Shown one piece after another: positions 50,678-63,979 of a stretch of 64,000 nt of DNA (positions are counted from its first letter, which is position 1; each line of letters opens with the position of its first letter). The position numbers and the translations under genes were made by a program. The DNA comes from Paragordius varius (lineage: Eukaryota; Nematomorpha). The notes under the pieces are model-generated. The model saw only the letters and a program-made list of their open reading frames with translations, had not been told where the DNA came from and did no database searches. Where the stretch lies: NCBI GenBank assembly GCA_964247055.1, contig OZ176053.1, forward strand, positions 9,672,001 to 9,736,000. Direction: 5' to 3'.

Positions 50678-53002
50678 TTTTTTAATGGATGGTCAATTTT
50701 TTAACGATATCTTTATCATTCAATATATTACTAATGATTATATATACTATTTGATATAAATTTACCAACAGTAAACCCCCCTTTTATTATAAATCATGAT
50801 AGATTAATTTAATTGGTTTCTATCCCATCATCTTTTTGCTGGCTCCCTCTGATGGGTGCATCATTGGCCCAAAGCGCTTCTAGTCTACCTCCCTATTTCC
50901 ATCTTTCTTTTCCGTTCCCCTTGATTAACAATTAACCAATTTTTCCTTGTTTGTCGATTTTGTGACCCTGACTTGTTCCCATCACCCCGATTCTTCCAAC
51001 TAACCCTTCGCTAGCCCCGTTTATCTTCTTTTTGCCATTCGACGTTACACCTTTCCATATTGCTTATTTCTCTCTGCAAAAAAATAAAGAATCTGACATT
51101 AATGTTCAAAAAAATTTATCCCCCATTTAGCCACTCTGAACCTTCAAACTTTGCCCATCACCCCGATTCTTCCACATAACCCTTCCTTAGCCCCGTTTAT
51201 CTTCTCTTTGCCAATTTAATTTACACCTTCGCATCTTGCTTATCTCTTTTTTCTAATAAAAAATAGTTATAGTTAGTTCAAAATCTTTTTATTTGTAATG
51301 AATTCAATTACATGTTTATTACCATTATGAAACTTTTTAACACATGAATTCCACAAATTGAATATTTTTTGGTTTAATGTTTTTATGCTATTAATTCTCC
51401 GTTTAACCTCCGAATTTCAAATTTTAACAGTAATGATATTTGGTAAAGAGAGGGGCATTTTGTCGAATACAATAGTTTAACGTCTGCGCACTACAATAAA
51501 GACGTGCTGTTTATTTTCACAAATCATCATTCGTTTGTGAAATTTTGTTTATGAAAATTATTTCCTTTACATAACAAGGATCACCTATTCAGACACTCGT
51601 ATGTGTTTATATGCATGTGTTAACGGTTTTTATTCTTTCCCGCGGTTTAGATTGTTTTAATTATGTGTTAAAAACAATCAAGCCTTAATAAAGAATAACT
51701 TGTGCATTATTATATGTTTTGCATTACATAACACCATTCAACTTATTTGTAAAAGGCTCATCGAGAAATAGTTTTTATCCCTTTTTTCAAGCGCATTTTA
51801 TATTTTATCTCGTTTGAATTGATGTATGTGTGTTCTATTTTTGACACAATCAAATTTGTACGGATACTTTCCACAAAGATATTATATCGGAATTTTCAAA
51901 GAACTATCTCTATCTACCACAAATTCAAAGATACATTTCATAAATCACCATAAAAATATTGCCAGAGTGAGTGACCAATTGTGTTTATATGTATGTATGG
52001 TTGTTGACCTTTATATATACCATATATCATTTTGTGTCAATGTACTTACCCCATCTTGTTATTCTTGATTCACACTTTATTTTTTCGTCAATGTTGAGAT
52101 AGATGGTGACAATGATGACATCAAACACAAAACATTCATTTATCATTGATGATGGATATTTTGCTTTACCTGTGTGATTGCTCATATTTAAAATGCAAAT
52201 TTGCTGTTGTTGTTTCTTTTTGCTAATGACAAAAAAAATTTGTAGTGCACGTTTGTGGTTGATTGTCCAATCTTCTTTATCGAGAAATGATGCGTTGTGC
52301 GCCTCTCTTGTAAAACACTGTAGCCATTTATACACTCATCACTCACACAGATATGTATATGCCCATCAATTATCATAATATCTTTTTTTTTCCACTGGAA
52401 AAAAATCAATATGAATAAAATTAACCACATTTTTTTCATTATATTATACTACTACATTAAAATTATTCACAAATTTGTGTAAATAAAAGTATAATATTAA
52501 TATCCATTATAATTTTTTTTGGTTGCAAATATATATTATGAATATTAATAAATATTTAAAGATTTCAAAAATTGTATCATCTACATTTTGCATTGCAGTT
52601 AAAGGGATTATGCAAATTTTGAACATAATACCTTTTAATTCTATGGTACAAAATTTTAAAATTATTTTTTGTAATCCATGAGGAATAACGATAGGAAGGT
52701 AGACGCTGTAATAAATTAGAAATATTTTTTAAAAAATAAATTTTGATACATATCGATTTTTTATGATAAAATCCCATAAATTTTACGGAAACGATTTTTG
52801 TTGGGTCTGACGAATTATAAATGCATTACCGTAACTGCGACAGCTTATAAATATCAATGATTAACATTTGCTTAAAATGATTTTTAAATCTTGTATACAT
52901 GCAAAAAAATTTAAAATTTATATTATGTTATTTTTAAGGTGATAAACACAGTACTTAATTTACTAATTGGTTATTTTCCTTAAGATTTGTTGTATATATA
53001 TA
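50678..53002. other. Importin-alpha 3' region and non-coding DNA
   Basis: It begins with the 3' untranslated region. A C/T-rich segment of about 100 bp occurs twice, at 50,977-51,080 and 51,152-51,250, sharing cccatcaccccgattcttcc and tagccccgtttatcttct, about 174 bp apart. The remainder has no recognisable exon. Short ORFs at 51,826-52,439 overlap on both strands without coding features. Confidence 0.6.
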
Positions 53003-54255
53003 TACACTGTGTGCAAAAAAGAGGGTCATTTTGATTCGATAAAAAAATTTTCATGAGATAGCTTATGACCAGCGTATTTATTTGCCACAATTTTTATTTG
53101 TTGACAACCTAGTTTTTAAAATATTGAAAGAAAATGGAAATCGGGCAAAAAGTGAAAATTAAGGATAATTAAAAAAATAATGATAAAATTTGAAATATTA
53201 TATTTTATTACCATTCTAGGAGATATTTTCAATATATAAATAGCCTAAAATCCTATAGTTAGGGTTTCTATAAAATTTCAGATCAAATGATGGCGTTTTT
53301 CTTTTGTCACACTTAAAAGACAAAATAAATTTAACGAAACTATATTAAAATAATTGTTTTTAATTATTTACTACCTAAAATCACTATTAAAATCTTAACA
53401 TTCATATTTTATTCAGTAAAATAAACTTCTATATCCAAATAAAACCAAAAATATTGTTTTTTATTTTTGCATTTTTTTGTCATCTGGTTTATGAGTGTAT
53501 GTTTTATTTTGGATTCTCACATGATTGAGATTATTAAGTATATAATTTATGGAAAATAGGGTTTAAAGGTAGTGGAATATCAACGAAAAAATCCTTACAA
53601 TTACCTCTAACAAGTCTGTTTTATGACAAATTAATATTTGTATTGGGATTTGTACAATTTGTTGGTTGATATTCCACTAACTTTCAAGCCTATTGTGCAT
53701 AAATTATATACTTAATAATTCTTAATCATGTGAGAATTCAATACAGTATAAATTTTTTATACACTCATAAACCAGATGAAAACATGCAAAAATAAAAAAA
53801 CAATATTTTTTCTTTTATTTTGATATAGAAGTTTATTTTACTGAATAAAATATGAATGTTAAGATTTTAATAATGTTAGGTAGTAAATAATTAAAAAAAA
53901 ATATTTTAATATAGTTTCATTAAATTTATTTTGTCTTTTAAGTGTGACAAAAGAAAAACGCCATCTTTTGATCTGAAATTTTATAGAAACTCTAACTATA
54001 TGATTTTAGGCTATTTATATATTGAAAATATCTCTTAAAATGATAATAAACCAAAATATTTCAAATTTTATCATTATTTTTTGAATTATCCTTAATTATC
54101 CTTAATTTTCACTTTTTGCCCGATTTCGATTTACCAATGGTTCAAAAACTAGGTTGTCAACAAATAAAAATTTTTGCGGCAAATGAATACGCTGGTCATA
54201 AACTATCTCATGAAAAAAAAAATTTTTCGTTAAAAATTTTTTTGCACACAGTGTA
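53003..54255. mobile_element. Palindromic DNA element, Tc1/mariner-like ends (better-kept copy)
   Basis: The ends TACACTGTGTGCAAAAAA and TTTTTTTGCACACAGTGTA are inverted, with TA at both tips. The two arms of about 600 bp mirror each other (for example atgagatagcttatgacc against ggtcataaactatctcat), with the turn near 53,630. No transposase is present. It is the same family as 9,700-10,824, where the left end is eroded. The ORF at 54,116-54,355 is part of the arm. Confidence 0.85.
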
Positions 54256-54910
54256 TATATATATTATTTTATCTATTGTGGTTATTACCGTGGCTCATTG
54301 CATTTTTAAGCTTTCAGACCAGTTTAACCGAGCAAAAACCCAACCCTTGTCATGATCAGGTGTAATCTCGCACATCCAAAATCAATCAGATATTAAACAA
54401 TACTTGATCGCTTACAAATTTAAAGAACCGGTTATGTACACGTTATAATTTGGGCGAACCAATCCCGTTGCGGTTTCACTTGCTCAGGAACCACGTTGGT
54501 TCCACCAACCGCCTTAGAACTATTCTAGATGTGACTCCACTTTTTTCTTCCCGGTTCAAAGCCCTGATTCAGAAATCACCCAAGTTTTTAAAAATTAAAT
54601 TAATTAAAGGTACATTTTTGAGTATGCACATAAACAAAATGAAGCCGAAAATATTAATTGCTTGCTTATATATCGATGCCACTATGAGAAACTTGGGTTG
54701 AGTCGGGGAAGTCGCAAGATGAATTATCCCACTCCATATTGATTCATTTTCAATATAATATAAGATAGAATAACGGCAGTTGCTATTGGTCATTTCGGTA
54801 TTTGATTGGTAAAAGGGGATTTAATTTATATCTCTTGTTAGCATGTATGAGATTTTTCATTTTGATTAGTTACATATTTAATTACTGTATTTTTCCACAA
54901 TTTTAAAATA

Positions 54911-55079
54911 CAGTAGCGTATGGCATAAAACAATGTTAGTCCATACTAGAATAGAAAAGTGTTTTTTGAAAAAAACTGCCAGTTGTGCATACACATATTC
55001 ATAATATCTATCCCCTTGTTTTTATAAAAATTTTTTATTCTTTTATGGACTAACATTGTTTTATGCCATAAGCTACTGT
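54911..55079. mobile_element. MITE with CAGTAGC ends
   Basis: CAGTAGCGTATGGCATAAAA and caatgttagtccat are answered by atggactaacattg and TTTTATGCCATAAGCTACTG. It is 169 bp and non-coding. The CAG tips suggest hAT, but no matching 8-bp flanking duplication was found. Confidence 0.8.
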
Positions 55080-56165
55080 GTGTAACTAACTATTGAAAAA
55101 TCTCATATATGCTAACAGATGTGTAATTTGAAAACTCTTTTGACCACGATATGACCAATAATATCTCATTTTAATTAAAATCATATACAATTTCAAGTCA
55201 AAATAGCTTTGATTAAGTACTTATCCGAAAAACAACATATAAGCTACTTGGACATAATTTAATTGAGGTGTCTTAATTATTTGATTTTTGGTGCTTTTTA
55301 AGTGACGAAATCAGGTAATTTTTATAGAGTTTTATATACATAAAAAAATTTAAATTATAAATGAGGCATTGGACGCTTTTGAATATATTATCATTAATTA
55401 AGCTTAATGCGTTTGATATCATAATTTAAATTTATTCATTCTTTTAATTTTGTAACAATTTATGAAACAATACGAAAACATATAATAAATCATTACAACA
55501 TATTTTCAGTTTTGCTCTAAAATGAATCTAATTAAATTTAAAATATTTTAGCTTTAAAAAGCCCGTCGTACTCATATATTGGATTTGAAATATGTTTAAA
55601 TATGTGATGTTTTTCTATATACTTTTTCGTTTGAAAATATATAGGTATAATATATAATTTATGATATTCATGAATGTTGCAGTTACTTTGTATAAAATGT
55701 ATACAATTTTCATAGAGATATGAGCAAGAAATGTTGTACTTTTGCTTGTTATTAAAAATAAAAAACAGTATAAATTGTGATTTATGGGACAAGTAAGTCT
55801 GTACAAAAACCAGTGTATTAAATATGTTTTTTTTTGTTTCTTATACTAATGGAAAAATATGTTGCACTCTTTAGTACTCCAAAAATTATAAAGAATAAGA
55901 TGTTGGGATTATCATCTCTGTCGGTTTGCTTTAACTGAACAAAAAAAAATTCTTTTTTTATTAAAACAAACCAATTCGTGAATCTCCATATTTTAAGCAC
56001 TTTAAGCAGTATAAATGTATCCTGAAACAATTAAACTTAGGTTCCATTTAGGAAACTATTTAAATTCTCATATTTTTTAAATTACATCTGATTTGTTAAA
56101 GAAAAGATTGATATAGTGTAAACGGAGTTAGGCCTGTAATACAGTATTAGTAAGTATACATTGCC

Positions 56166-56310
56166 AGAAAGTTATTAATTATTGTTAAATAGTAAATATA
56201 ACAAAGGGCAGTATTATTGGTTAATAATAGCAAAAAGTGAAAAAAAACTATAAAGCCAATGATACTGCCCGTTGTTGTATTTATTATTTGGCAATAATTA
56301 ATAACTTTCT
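56166..56310. mobile_element. MITE with AGAAAGTTATTAATTATTG ends
   Basis: This is a 145-bp palindrome-like element. Outer arms are agaaagttattaattattg and caataattaataactttct. Inner arms are gggcagtattattggt and ccaatgatactgccc. The spacer is about 30 bp and the superfamily is unknown. Confidence 0.8.
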
Positions 56311-56319
56311 CTCAAAATT

Positions 56320-58100
56320 TAATATCAAAACTTTAAACCTCGAAATATCCTATTTGAAACAGTAATTCTAAACATAAATTGAAGCGTTAAGATTTTTAAG
56401 ATAATTCTTTATCAATTTGTATATCTCTCTCAAATATTTAAGAATTCTTGGGTATGACACTGGGTTAGACTCGTCCCATCTACAATAAACTAATTATTTA
56501 CCAGTAACACTTCATAACCTTTTCAATTTGTCCGCGATGAGATAATGGGATAGTTTTTATATCTCTCATACTTGATCTACTGTTTTTTAAAATTATCAAA
56601 TTAAAAAATTAATATTTATTATTAATTTGTGACTTCTATTGTCTAAAATTCTGACAGCTATTCAATAAAACAGCTGATTATAAAGTCAAAACAAAAGTTG
56701 CTAGTTAAATGCTACTGACATTTTTAAACTATAAAATACATTTATTTGCCTAAAGTAAAAGTGATCAAAAAATTAAAGAAAAAAAGAGGATTTTTTACAA
56801 TTTATCATTTTTTTAAAAAAGTTTTTGTATTATGCGCCTAAAATGCTAAAAAAAGCATATTTACCCAATATCGTAAATATTTTTTAAGATGTTCTAATTT
56901 CAAATCGCTCAGGATTTAAATCTGCATCAAAATATGAAATATTAAAATACATTTAAAATGGAAATTTTTTTATAATAAGAAAAGCCTCTATAATCTAGAT
57001 AATATAAAAACATTTTTGCACGTATTTAGATGCCATTGATTTCTATAACTTGGAATTTTTAATTTGTTTTCCTTTCGTTTTTAATATCGAATATTAATTT
57101 AAAAGTCACTTGGTAAAATAATTGATTTTGATATCACATCTCTAGCATTCATTTTAAGGATATTAGCCTTTTTAAAACGTATGTGAGATTTGCCTTATAT
57201 AAAAATTCAATCAAATTATATTGTTTAAGCATAATTAATATATGTTAACAAAATAATTTGGATGATTAACTTTGTTCATTAAACATATATGCGCTAAATT
57301 TGTGATTTATGAGACCGGTTTCATTTTTCATTTTTGGGTGAAACAATTTATTTTTAAACGGCTTTGAACAAATTATCCTCGAGTTCATTTATAAAATAGC
57401 TTTGGATCCGGGTTTTAATTTTTGGTCATATTGATTGGGAATCAATTAATACCTAATAATTTTGCATGAAAAATAAAAAAGCATTAACATATAATAAGTT
57501 CTACCCTTCATAATTCAGATACCCCTAATCCAATTTAGAACGATTAACAAATTTTTTAATCGTTAAAGCTTGTGCAGCATCTATATGAAACATATTATAT
57601 TTTTTTCATGTGAGGTTCCTATAAGCTAAAAAATGGCGGCAAAATGCTAGAGATGAGGATTTCATTAGTTTATTTTGTAGAATCTTTTTTAAGTAATACG
57701 CTTGAAATGGCCAAAAAATTTGTATATAATTCGGCTTAGAATCATGACAACAAATCGTTTGGGGTGTTTAGTCGCAAAAAGTGATAAGGTATTTAAGAAA
57801 GTTTACTTTAAGGTTCCTACCTTAAAAAACCAATTGGGCTGCGAACCTTAAATTTATCTTTCGATTAGCGATTAATATTCATAATAAAAATTTGGGCATA
57901 ACACATTATTAGTTTTGAAAATCGGGTTTTTTTAATCTTTATAAAGGAGATTTTACAGGCATCCGACAATTATAGCTGGGGTTGTGACGGCCTGGTTAAA
58001 TACCTAGAGTCACATGACCTAGGTCGCGACTACAAAATATAACCCAGTCAGATTATTTCTATTTTAATTGTTTTACAATTTACATGAAAACAAAACTATA
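56320..58100. other. Non-coding AT-rich stretch
   Basis: No exon, RNA gene or defined repeat end was recognised. Confidence 0.45.
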
Positions 58101-58159
58101 TATTAATTATTTATATAAAATATCATATATAATATGAATCACATTTTTTCTTTGGTAAA

Positions 58160-58580
58160 TCCAAACCGAAATGCGTAAAGAGCAAGCGATAACCGATTTG
58201 ATTCTCTTGGCACAGTTATTAAAACCATGTCGAAAAAATGATTAAACAGCTACGATACCTCAAAGGCACTTGATACTCTTAATCGTATATGTCTCAATTA
58301 TGATTTTCCGTGTGAATGAATATAGACACAGTTCGTAAAAACTTAAAATTTTCGAAAAGTTCGAATATGGCCATTTGGATGTTGAAGAATTTTGGAAAAT
58401 CGTTACATTTACCGAATCAAGACGAATTATTTTTACACTCGCTTCAAGTGGTGCAGCGGAAAGATTTTCTATGCACAAATATGTACATAATTCCCACAGA
58501 AACCGTTTGGATAATTTATTGTTTAATTTTTTTAATTTTTAATGTTATAAATTTTAAAGGGTCCCATAACTAGAGCATAA
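58160..58580 (+). mobile_element. hAT transposase C-terminal remnant
   Basis: On the plus strand, pieces DVEEFWKIVTF and LASSGAAERFSMHKY with HRNRLDNLLFNFF resemble the hAT dimerisation domain (typical ASS..SERVFS followed by RNRL....E.L.F). The pieces lie in different frames and the region is a relic without recognisable ends. Upstream sequence to about 58,160 (AITDLILLAQLL) may belong to it. Confidence 0.6.
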
Positions 58581-58589
58581 ATAGTATTT

Positions 58590-60779
58590 GGATTCAATAA
58601 ATTCCATATTAGGCAATTTTTTCTTTTCGCTATTAATAATTTGAATCTTATATAGTAAATTTATTTCATAACGCAAGTCTTATTTTTTGGCCGTGATTTA
58701 TAACTATTTATAAGGCTATTTATGATTTCAGGAAGAATCGTTAATTGTAACTAACCCTAATTATAACCACTAATTTGTAAATAAATTATTTTTATAATTT
58801 GATTTTCTCTTTAAATTTTGAATTATAGAGTTATACAAAAATATGTAAACAAAATATAGTAAAAAATTTGTATTGATATTTTGCATGTGTTTTTGAGCAA
58901 AAAAAATTAAGAAAACAAAAACACAGTAGTGAGTGGTAAGCAGCATGGCCATTGTAACAATTGTAGAAAAAAGTATACAAAAATATTTCAAAAAATAGCT
59001 TTATTTTTACACATACACATTTATACTTTAAAAATTATATATTTTGTTTGCTCTTCTTCATTCGTTAATGATAATTATTTCAAAAACAAATTTATTGGTA
59101 ATTATGCAACTAAACTTAATATCATTTTTTTCTTTAAAATACAAGTGTATCTAATTAATATTCCTTCAATACATTATACATATCTATCATTGCATTCACT
59201 CTTTATCACATCTCATCCTTTTGGCAAATTCAAAAATTGGACTTTTCCTTTCATTACATTATCTGAACATAAGCTGATAATTTCTTATGACCATTAACAA
59301 ACATTTTATGTAATGTAATTTAAGGCTGTTCTGCTTTTATCACAAAAAAGATATCGAATTCCCTCTCTTTGAGATATAGCAAGAAAGATATCTGAAAAAA
59401 TCCATGTTCCACATATATTAAACCTGGCAAGGTTAAATTTACAATGTGTCACACGTCCGTTTCTATTTGTGTATAAATTAGTTTTTTTCCCAAAATTTGC
59501 TGCGTGTCTCTTCAAACCTATTTCATAATGAATTTTTTTTTCGATAAAAGAAAATTTATAATAATATAAAAACAAATTCGTCAATTTTTGGTAAACTAAT
59601 TGGCACCATAAATCACATATTAAAATGTTTTTCCTTAAGCATAGAATGAGACCAATTCGCTATCCATCCATATCAACGGAAAAATTGTGATCATAAATAT
59701 ATTCTCGCTTTTTATTCCAATATTGCATCTTTTCTGTAACTTTTTCAAAGTTAATCGGAATGTTTGGATGATAAATATATGATAAAGGATTTAATTTCCA
59801 CATAAGAATGAGATTTATATTATACTGAATATTAAAGACACCTAATTTATGACTTGATGGCCATATAACTAACTAACAAATAATAAATATGACTAACATC
59901 TTTTTTATATGTGACGAAATAAATCAACTCAATAACACAATTTGTATAAAAAACAAAATCTGTATAGTAAGTAGATAGATACATTTCCCTTCTTTACCAA
60001 AAAGTATAATATGAATTCTTAATTTTTCTATGAGTTACACAATAATATTATTGATCCGTTTTTCTCCTTTGGATCTAGCTTCTGTGTGTTTTGTCAGGCT
60101 TATAAAACTGCAGAGGAAAAAAATAAACCAATCTCTATGGACATTATTAGTGTTATTTTGTTGCAAAATAAAATCGCTTAATAACATCCAATCTATACAT
60201 AGCACTGAAATTATACAATATTTGTATGTGCAAAACTACAGGAAAGAAAAAATTTATTAAAAGTTTGTTAAAACTCAAAAATAACCAATCATCTATCCAT
60301 CAATCATCCAAAACATCCAATATTTATTTATTTGTTCGCTAATTGAAAATGGGAAACTATATATACATACAGTAAATTTTTCTTATTTTTTTTCTTTTGA
60401 ACGAAATACAATTCTTCTTTGATCTATTTTTGCCTTTGTGTGATCTGTATGTTGTCTTTTTTCATCATCGACATTACATCAATATTAATATTTTTAGAGA
60501 TGTTCGAAAAATGCTAGTCAATAATTTATGTTTCATAATCCTCTTTTTTCAAAAAAATGTATAGATTTTATCTCCTGGGACTTTTGCAATTGCACATTCA
60601 TATATCTTTATTAGTGTAATGTAAAATGACCAAAAATCATATTTGTTTTAGTTTAGTTCATTACTTTCCTTTCTTTAAACAGTAAATTATAATTTATGAC
60701 GGTTAGTTAGTTTTCAAACACATTTTGCATTTTTATTTTGTGTTATGCTGTAACAAACAAAATTTAAAATATCGAATAG
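58590..60779. other. Upstream region of the leucine-rich-repeat gene
   Basis: No supported exon was found. ORFs at 58,929-59,297 and 59,306-59,584 have no motif, splice support or repeat relation that I can see. The promoter and 5' untranslated part of the next gene should lie near the right end. Confidence 0.4.
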
Positions 60780-61635
60780 ATGTTTAATAAAATATTTATG
60801 ATTCTGATTTTGGGTTACAAAATTGTACTTAGCCATCATTATAATGACCATGAAAGTCAAAAATTCGGTGATAAAACCGATTTTAACATCACAGATCAAA
60901 TTTCATCCACAATCTCAGCAAATCAAAATTTATCATTCCCCTTTAATCCTTGTAATATTTGGAAAATTATCAACCAATCTGAGTTGAAAAACAATATAAC
61001 ATGTTTATGCAACATAAGTTCCGTATGGGGTAATAATGAAACTTCTTTGGGAAAACAAAAACCACAACGTTTACGAGAATGGAGTTGTAAATTAAAAGAA
61101 ATTTGGATTTCGGATATCACGATTGCTGTGAAATCTAAACCCAAATGGCTTTATACTATGGCTGTGGGACAAAATTCCCTTCTAACCGGATATCATCTAC
61201 CTCATTTTGTAACATATTCATTCCAAAAATATTCTCTCATTACCTCTCTGTAAATCTTTAATTTTTAGTTTTTACTCTTCCAAAAATAAAGTTTCTTACG
61301 ATAAATTATATCCTATTTACAGTAAAAATTGAAATTATACAGACAAAACGTATATATATAAGGACAAATATTTTTATTAAAAGACTACCATGTTTTCAAA
61401 CCATAACTTATCATTTTGCATCGCAAAATAAGATATAAAGATATAAACAATTTAATTTTACAATTCATGTTAAAATATAGAAGTTTATAAAACTATGATT
61501 TTATTTTTACGTCTTGTCTGTATATAATTATAATATTTATTGTAATATAATTTCAATATCTAGTGATCTCGGTGACAACAGAATTGGTTACATTGATGGA
61601 TACTATTTTTCCAATTATACTCATTTGAAAAAATT
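60780..61635 (+). CDS. Secreted or membrane leucine-rich-repeat protein, 5' part
   Basis: Exon 1 (60,780-61,249) starts with a signal peptide (MFNKIFMILILGYKIVLS). It encodes about 156 residues with four cysteines (NPCN, TCLCN, WSCK) and several N-glycosylation sites, as in an LRR N-terminal cap. A phase-2 GT donor leads to exon 2 (61,564-61,635), exactly 72 nt, encoding one 24-residue repeat: LITSLDLGDNRIGYIDGYYF and SNYTHLKKL. It ends at a phase-2 GTAAGT donor. One repeat per phase-2 72-nt exon is the usual design of LRR receptors, including glycoprotein-hormone and relaxin-type GPCRs. Later exons lie beyond the window, so membrane attachment cannot be judged. Confidence 0.75.
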
Positions 61636-63638
61636 GTAAGTTTAATTTTATCTTAACTAGTTTTTGCAGTGCAATTTTTATTGAAACCTTAATAATTAAT
61701 TTATTAGAAGAGAAACAAAATATAAATGTTTTCCTAATTTATTGCCTAAATTTTGATGTAATATACTATTAAATTATCATAACCGGTACATAGAAATATT
61801 TTTTATATTTAACGATCAAAAACAATTGCATCCAATCAAACAGTTCATTAAACTACGTACACAATAAAAATGTATCTTTCAATCAAAAACAAATTTCAGA
61901 AATCTAGTTTGATTCGTCATAAATTAAATAATTATCATTCATTATAAATTAGGATAATCTAAACAATATTTTACTAGGGATTAAAACCACAATCATTTTA
62001 AGTTCCGATTCCGGACCCAATTTTTTGGGAAAAAATTTCTTTTTCAATTTTTTCCGGTAAGTTATTCAATTGGCTCCACTTTTTATATTAAGGAAATATA
62101 TTATTTACAATGTAAATAAAATGTCACAAAAATTCGAGCTTATATATATAACCTAAAAATTTGATAAATGCTGTCACGAAAAATATAATTAATAGAAATA
62201 TAAAAAAATATTACAGTTTATTTTCTATCAAAATTAAGCCGTTAAATACGTTCCAATGTTTTATTTGACATACGAATTAAAGTGATTTTTTACAATCTGT
62301 CCTCTTTCAAAACTTTTTTGTTTGAAGATGCGCTTAAATGCCAAATGCAAATTTCTGAGTTTGGCGATATCTTTCTTAAATTTAAAATTTCTTTGGGTTA
62401 AAAAACTACCGCAAAGGGTAATTAAGTGTTAATCATTGGGATAGTTGTCTGAATTTCTGTTAAAATCAAATATTGTAAAAGCATATGGAATGTAGGTTGC
62501 AATATTGAAAATATATTCAAGATTTAGATGAACCGTTTCAGAAATTGGAAATGCAGCCTAACAGTTTGAAAAAAAGATGTGTTTTTTATATAAATAAATT
62601 ATAGGGTTTGATATATTTATATAATAGCATTTATAATTAACCATCAGCATATGCAAACCGTAATCAGAACTATTTGACACCAAAAATAATGAAATCGGCA
62701 CCGAAGCCAATTTTTTTGGTAGAAAATCTTCGGAATTAAAACCAATTTTACATTAAACTGACTTAAGGTAACCCAATGTATATCCAAGTGTTGATAAATA
62801 CTTTGTAAAATGTGTGTTTTCACCTAAATTTTTGACATTAGACTAATTTTCAAAAATATCATTTTCAAAAGCAGGATACTAAGCTCTTATATCGACTTTA
62901 TCAAACTTATCGCAAAAACTTTGCGCTATATTGGATAAAAAATACTAAGCTTGTTTTAGTTTCCTTTTTAGATATTCAGAAATACTTGGAAAAAATTTGA
63001 CCAAAATGTGGTCAACCCTTTTAATAAATCATGTCCGATTATGTTGCCTCAATACCAATTTTAATGAAGAGCTAAAATTTCTAATTTAATTAAAGATAAA
63101 TTATTTTTTAACACACTTTGATATGTAGTAGATAATCAACCTTTTTTGAAAATTTATTACTGTTATATCTTGTGTTTTTTAATTGTTTGTTGATGTGTAT
63201 GTGAGTAAATTTAAAATATGACATACATTTATGCATTGAGTTAAATGGTTTAAGGCATAATGCAAAAAAATGATTTTCTTTTTAAAAAAATGATAAAGTA
63301 AAATAGATTTATGGGTGGCAAAATCCTTACGAGTCCTTATATGTATGCTGTATTAAACTAAACTCTCAGGTCATTTATGATATATATGTTATTAACATTT
63401 TTATCACGTATTTCAATTTTTAACAATTTATTTTGTCATTCATCACTAAAATATAATATCAAAGAGATGCTTTATTTTTTGCTATAAAAATGAAATAAAA
63501 TTTATAGATATATGTCACATTATATGATTAATTTTAAATGAGCCCCTTTTTGAAAAGAGTGTTTTGTTTCCTAACATAAAATAATTGCAAATATCAATTT
63601 TAACATGATATGTATGACAAATCATAATTTTAAAACAA
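61636..63638. other. Intron of the leucine-rich-repeat gene, presumed
   Basis: No further 72-nt repeat exon with phase-2 borders was found up to the window end, so this is probably a long intron. No mobile-element ends were recognised before 63,639. Confidence 0.45.
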
Positions 63639-63979
63639 GAACCATTTACAATTTAAAATCACCCTTGATCAATTCAAATTCACTCTAAAATAAATTAGTG
63701 TTTTTTTGAGATCAAAAATTGCCTATATTTTTTTTATTTTTAAATAATAAAATTTGGTTTAAAATTAATCTGAAAAAATAATGAACTATGCCATAAGAAG
63801 AATATATTTCTTATTAAGAATGAGTTATATTAGCCCGAAAATAACTTATTTTTAGGGTGAATTGTTTGAGGGTGAATATGAATTGTCGAGGGTCAATTCG
63901 AATTGTTCAAGGGTGAATATTAATTGTTCGAGGGTCAATTTGAATTGTTAAAGGGTGAATTAGAATTGTAAATGGTATA
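63639..63979. mobile_element. MITE with TATACCATTT-type ends and a 20-bp subterminal array
   Basis: Left end gaaccatttacaatttaaaa and right end tagaattgtaaatggtata are inverted. The right arm holds about six tandem units of roughly 20 bp (63,854-63,970; type agggtgaatatgaattgttc), while the left arm holds two. The 46,721-46,945 element has only one such unit per arm. It is non-coding. Confidence 0.75.

Noticed and set aside
59306-59584. Minus-strand ORF of 92 aa upstream of the LRR gene
   Set aside because: It shows no domain, no splice context and no repeat relation; length alone is not evidence in this AT-rich DNA.
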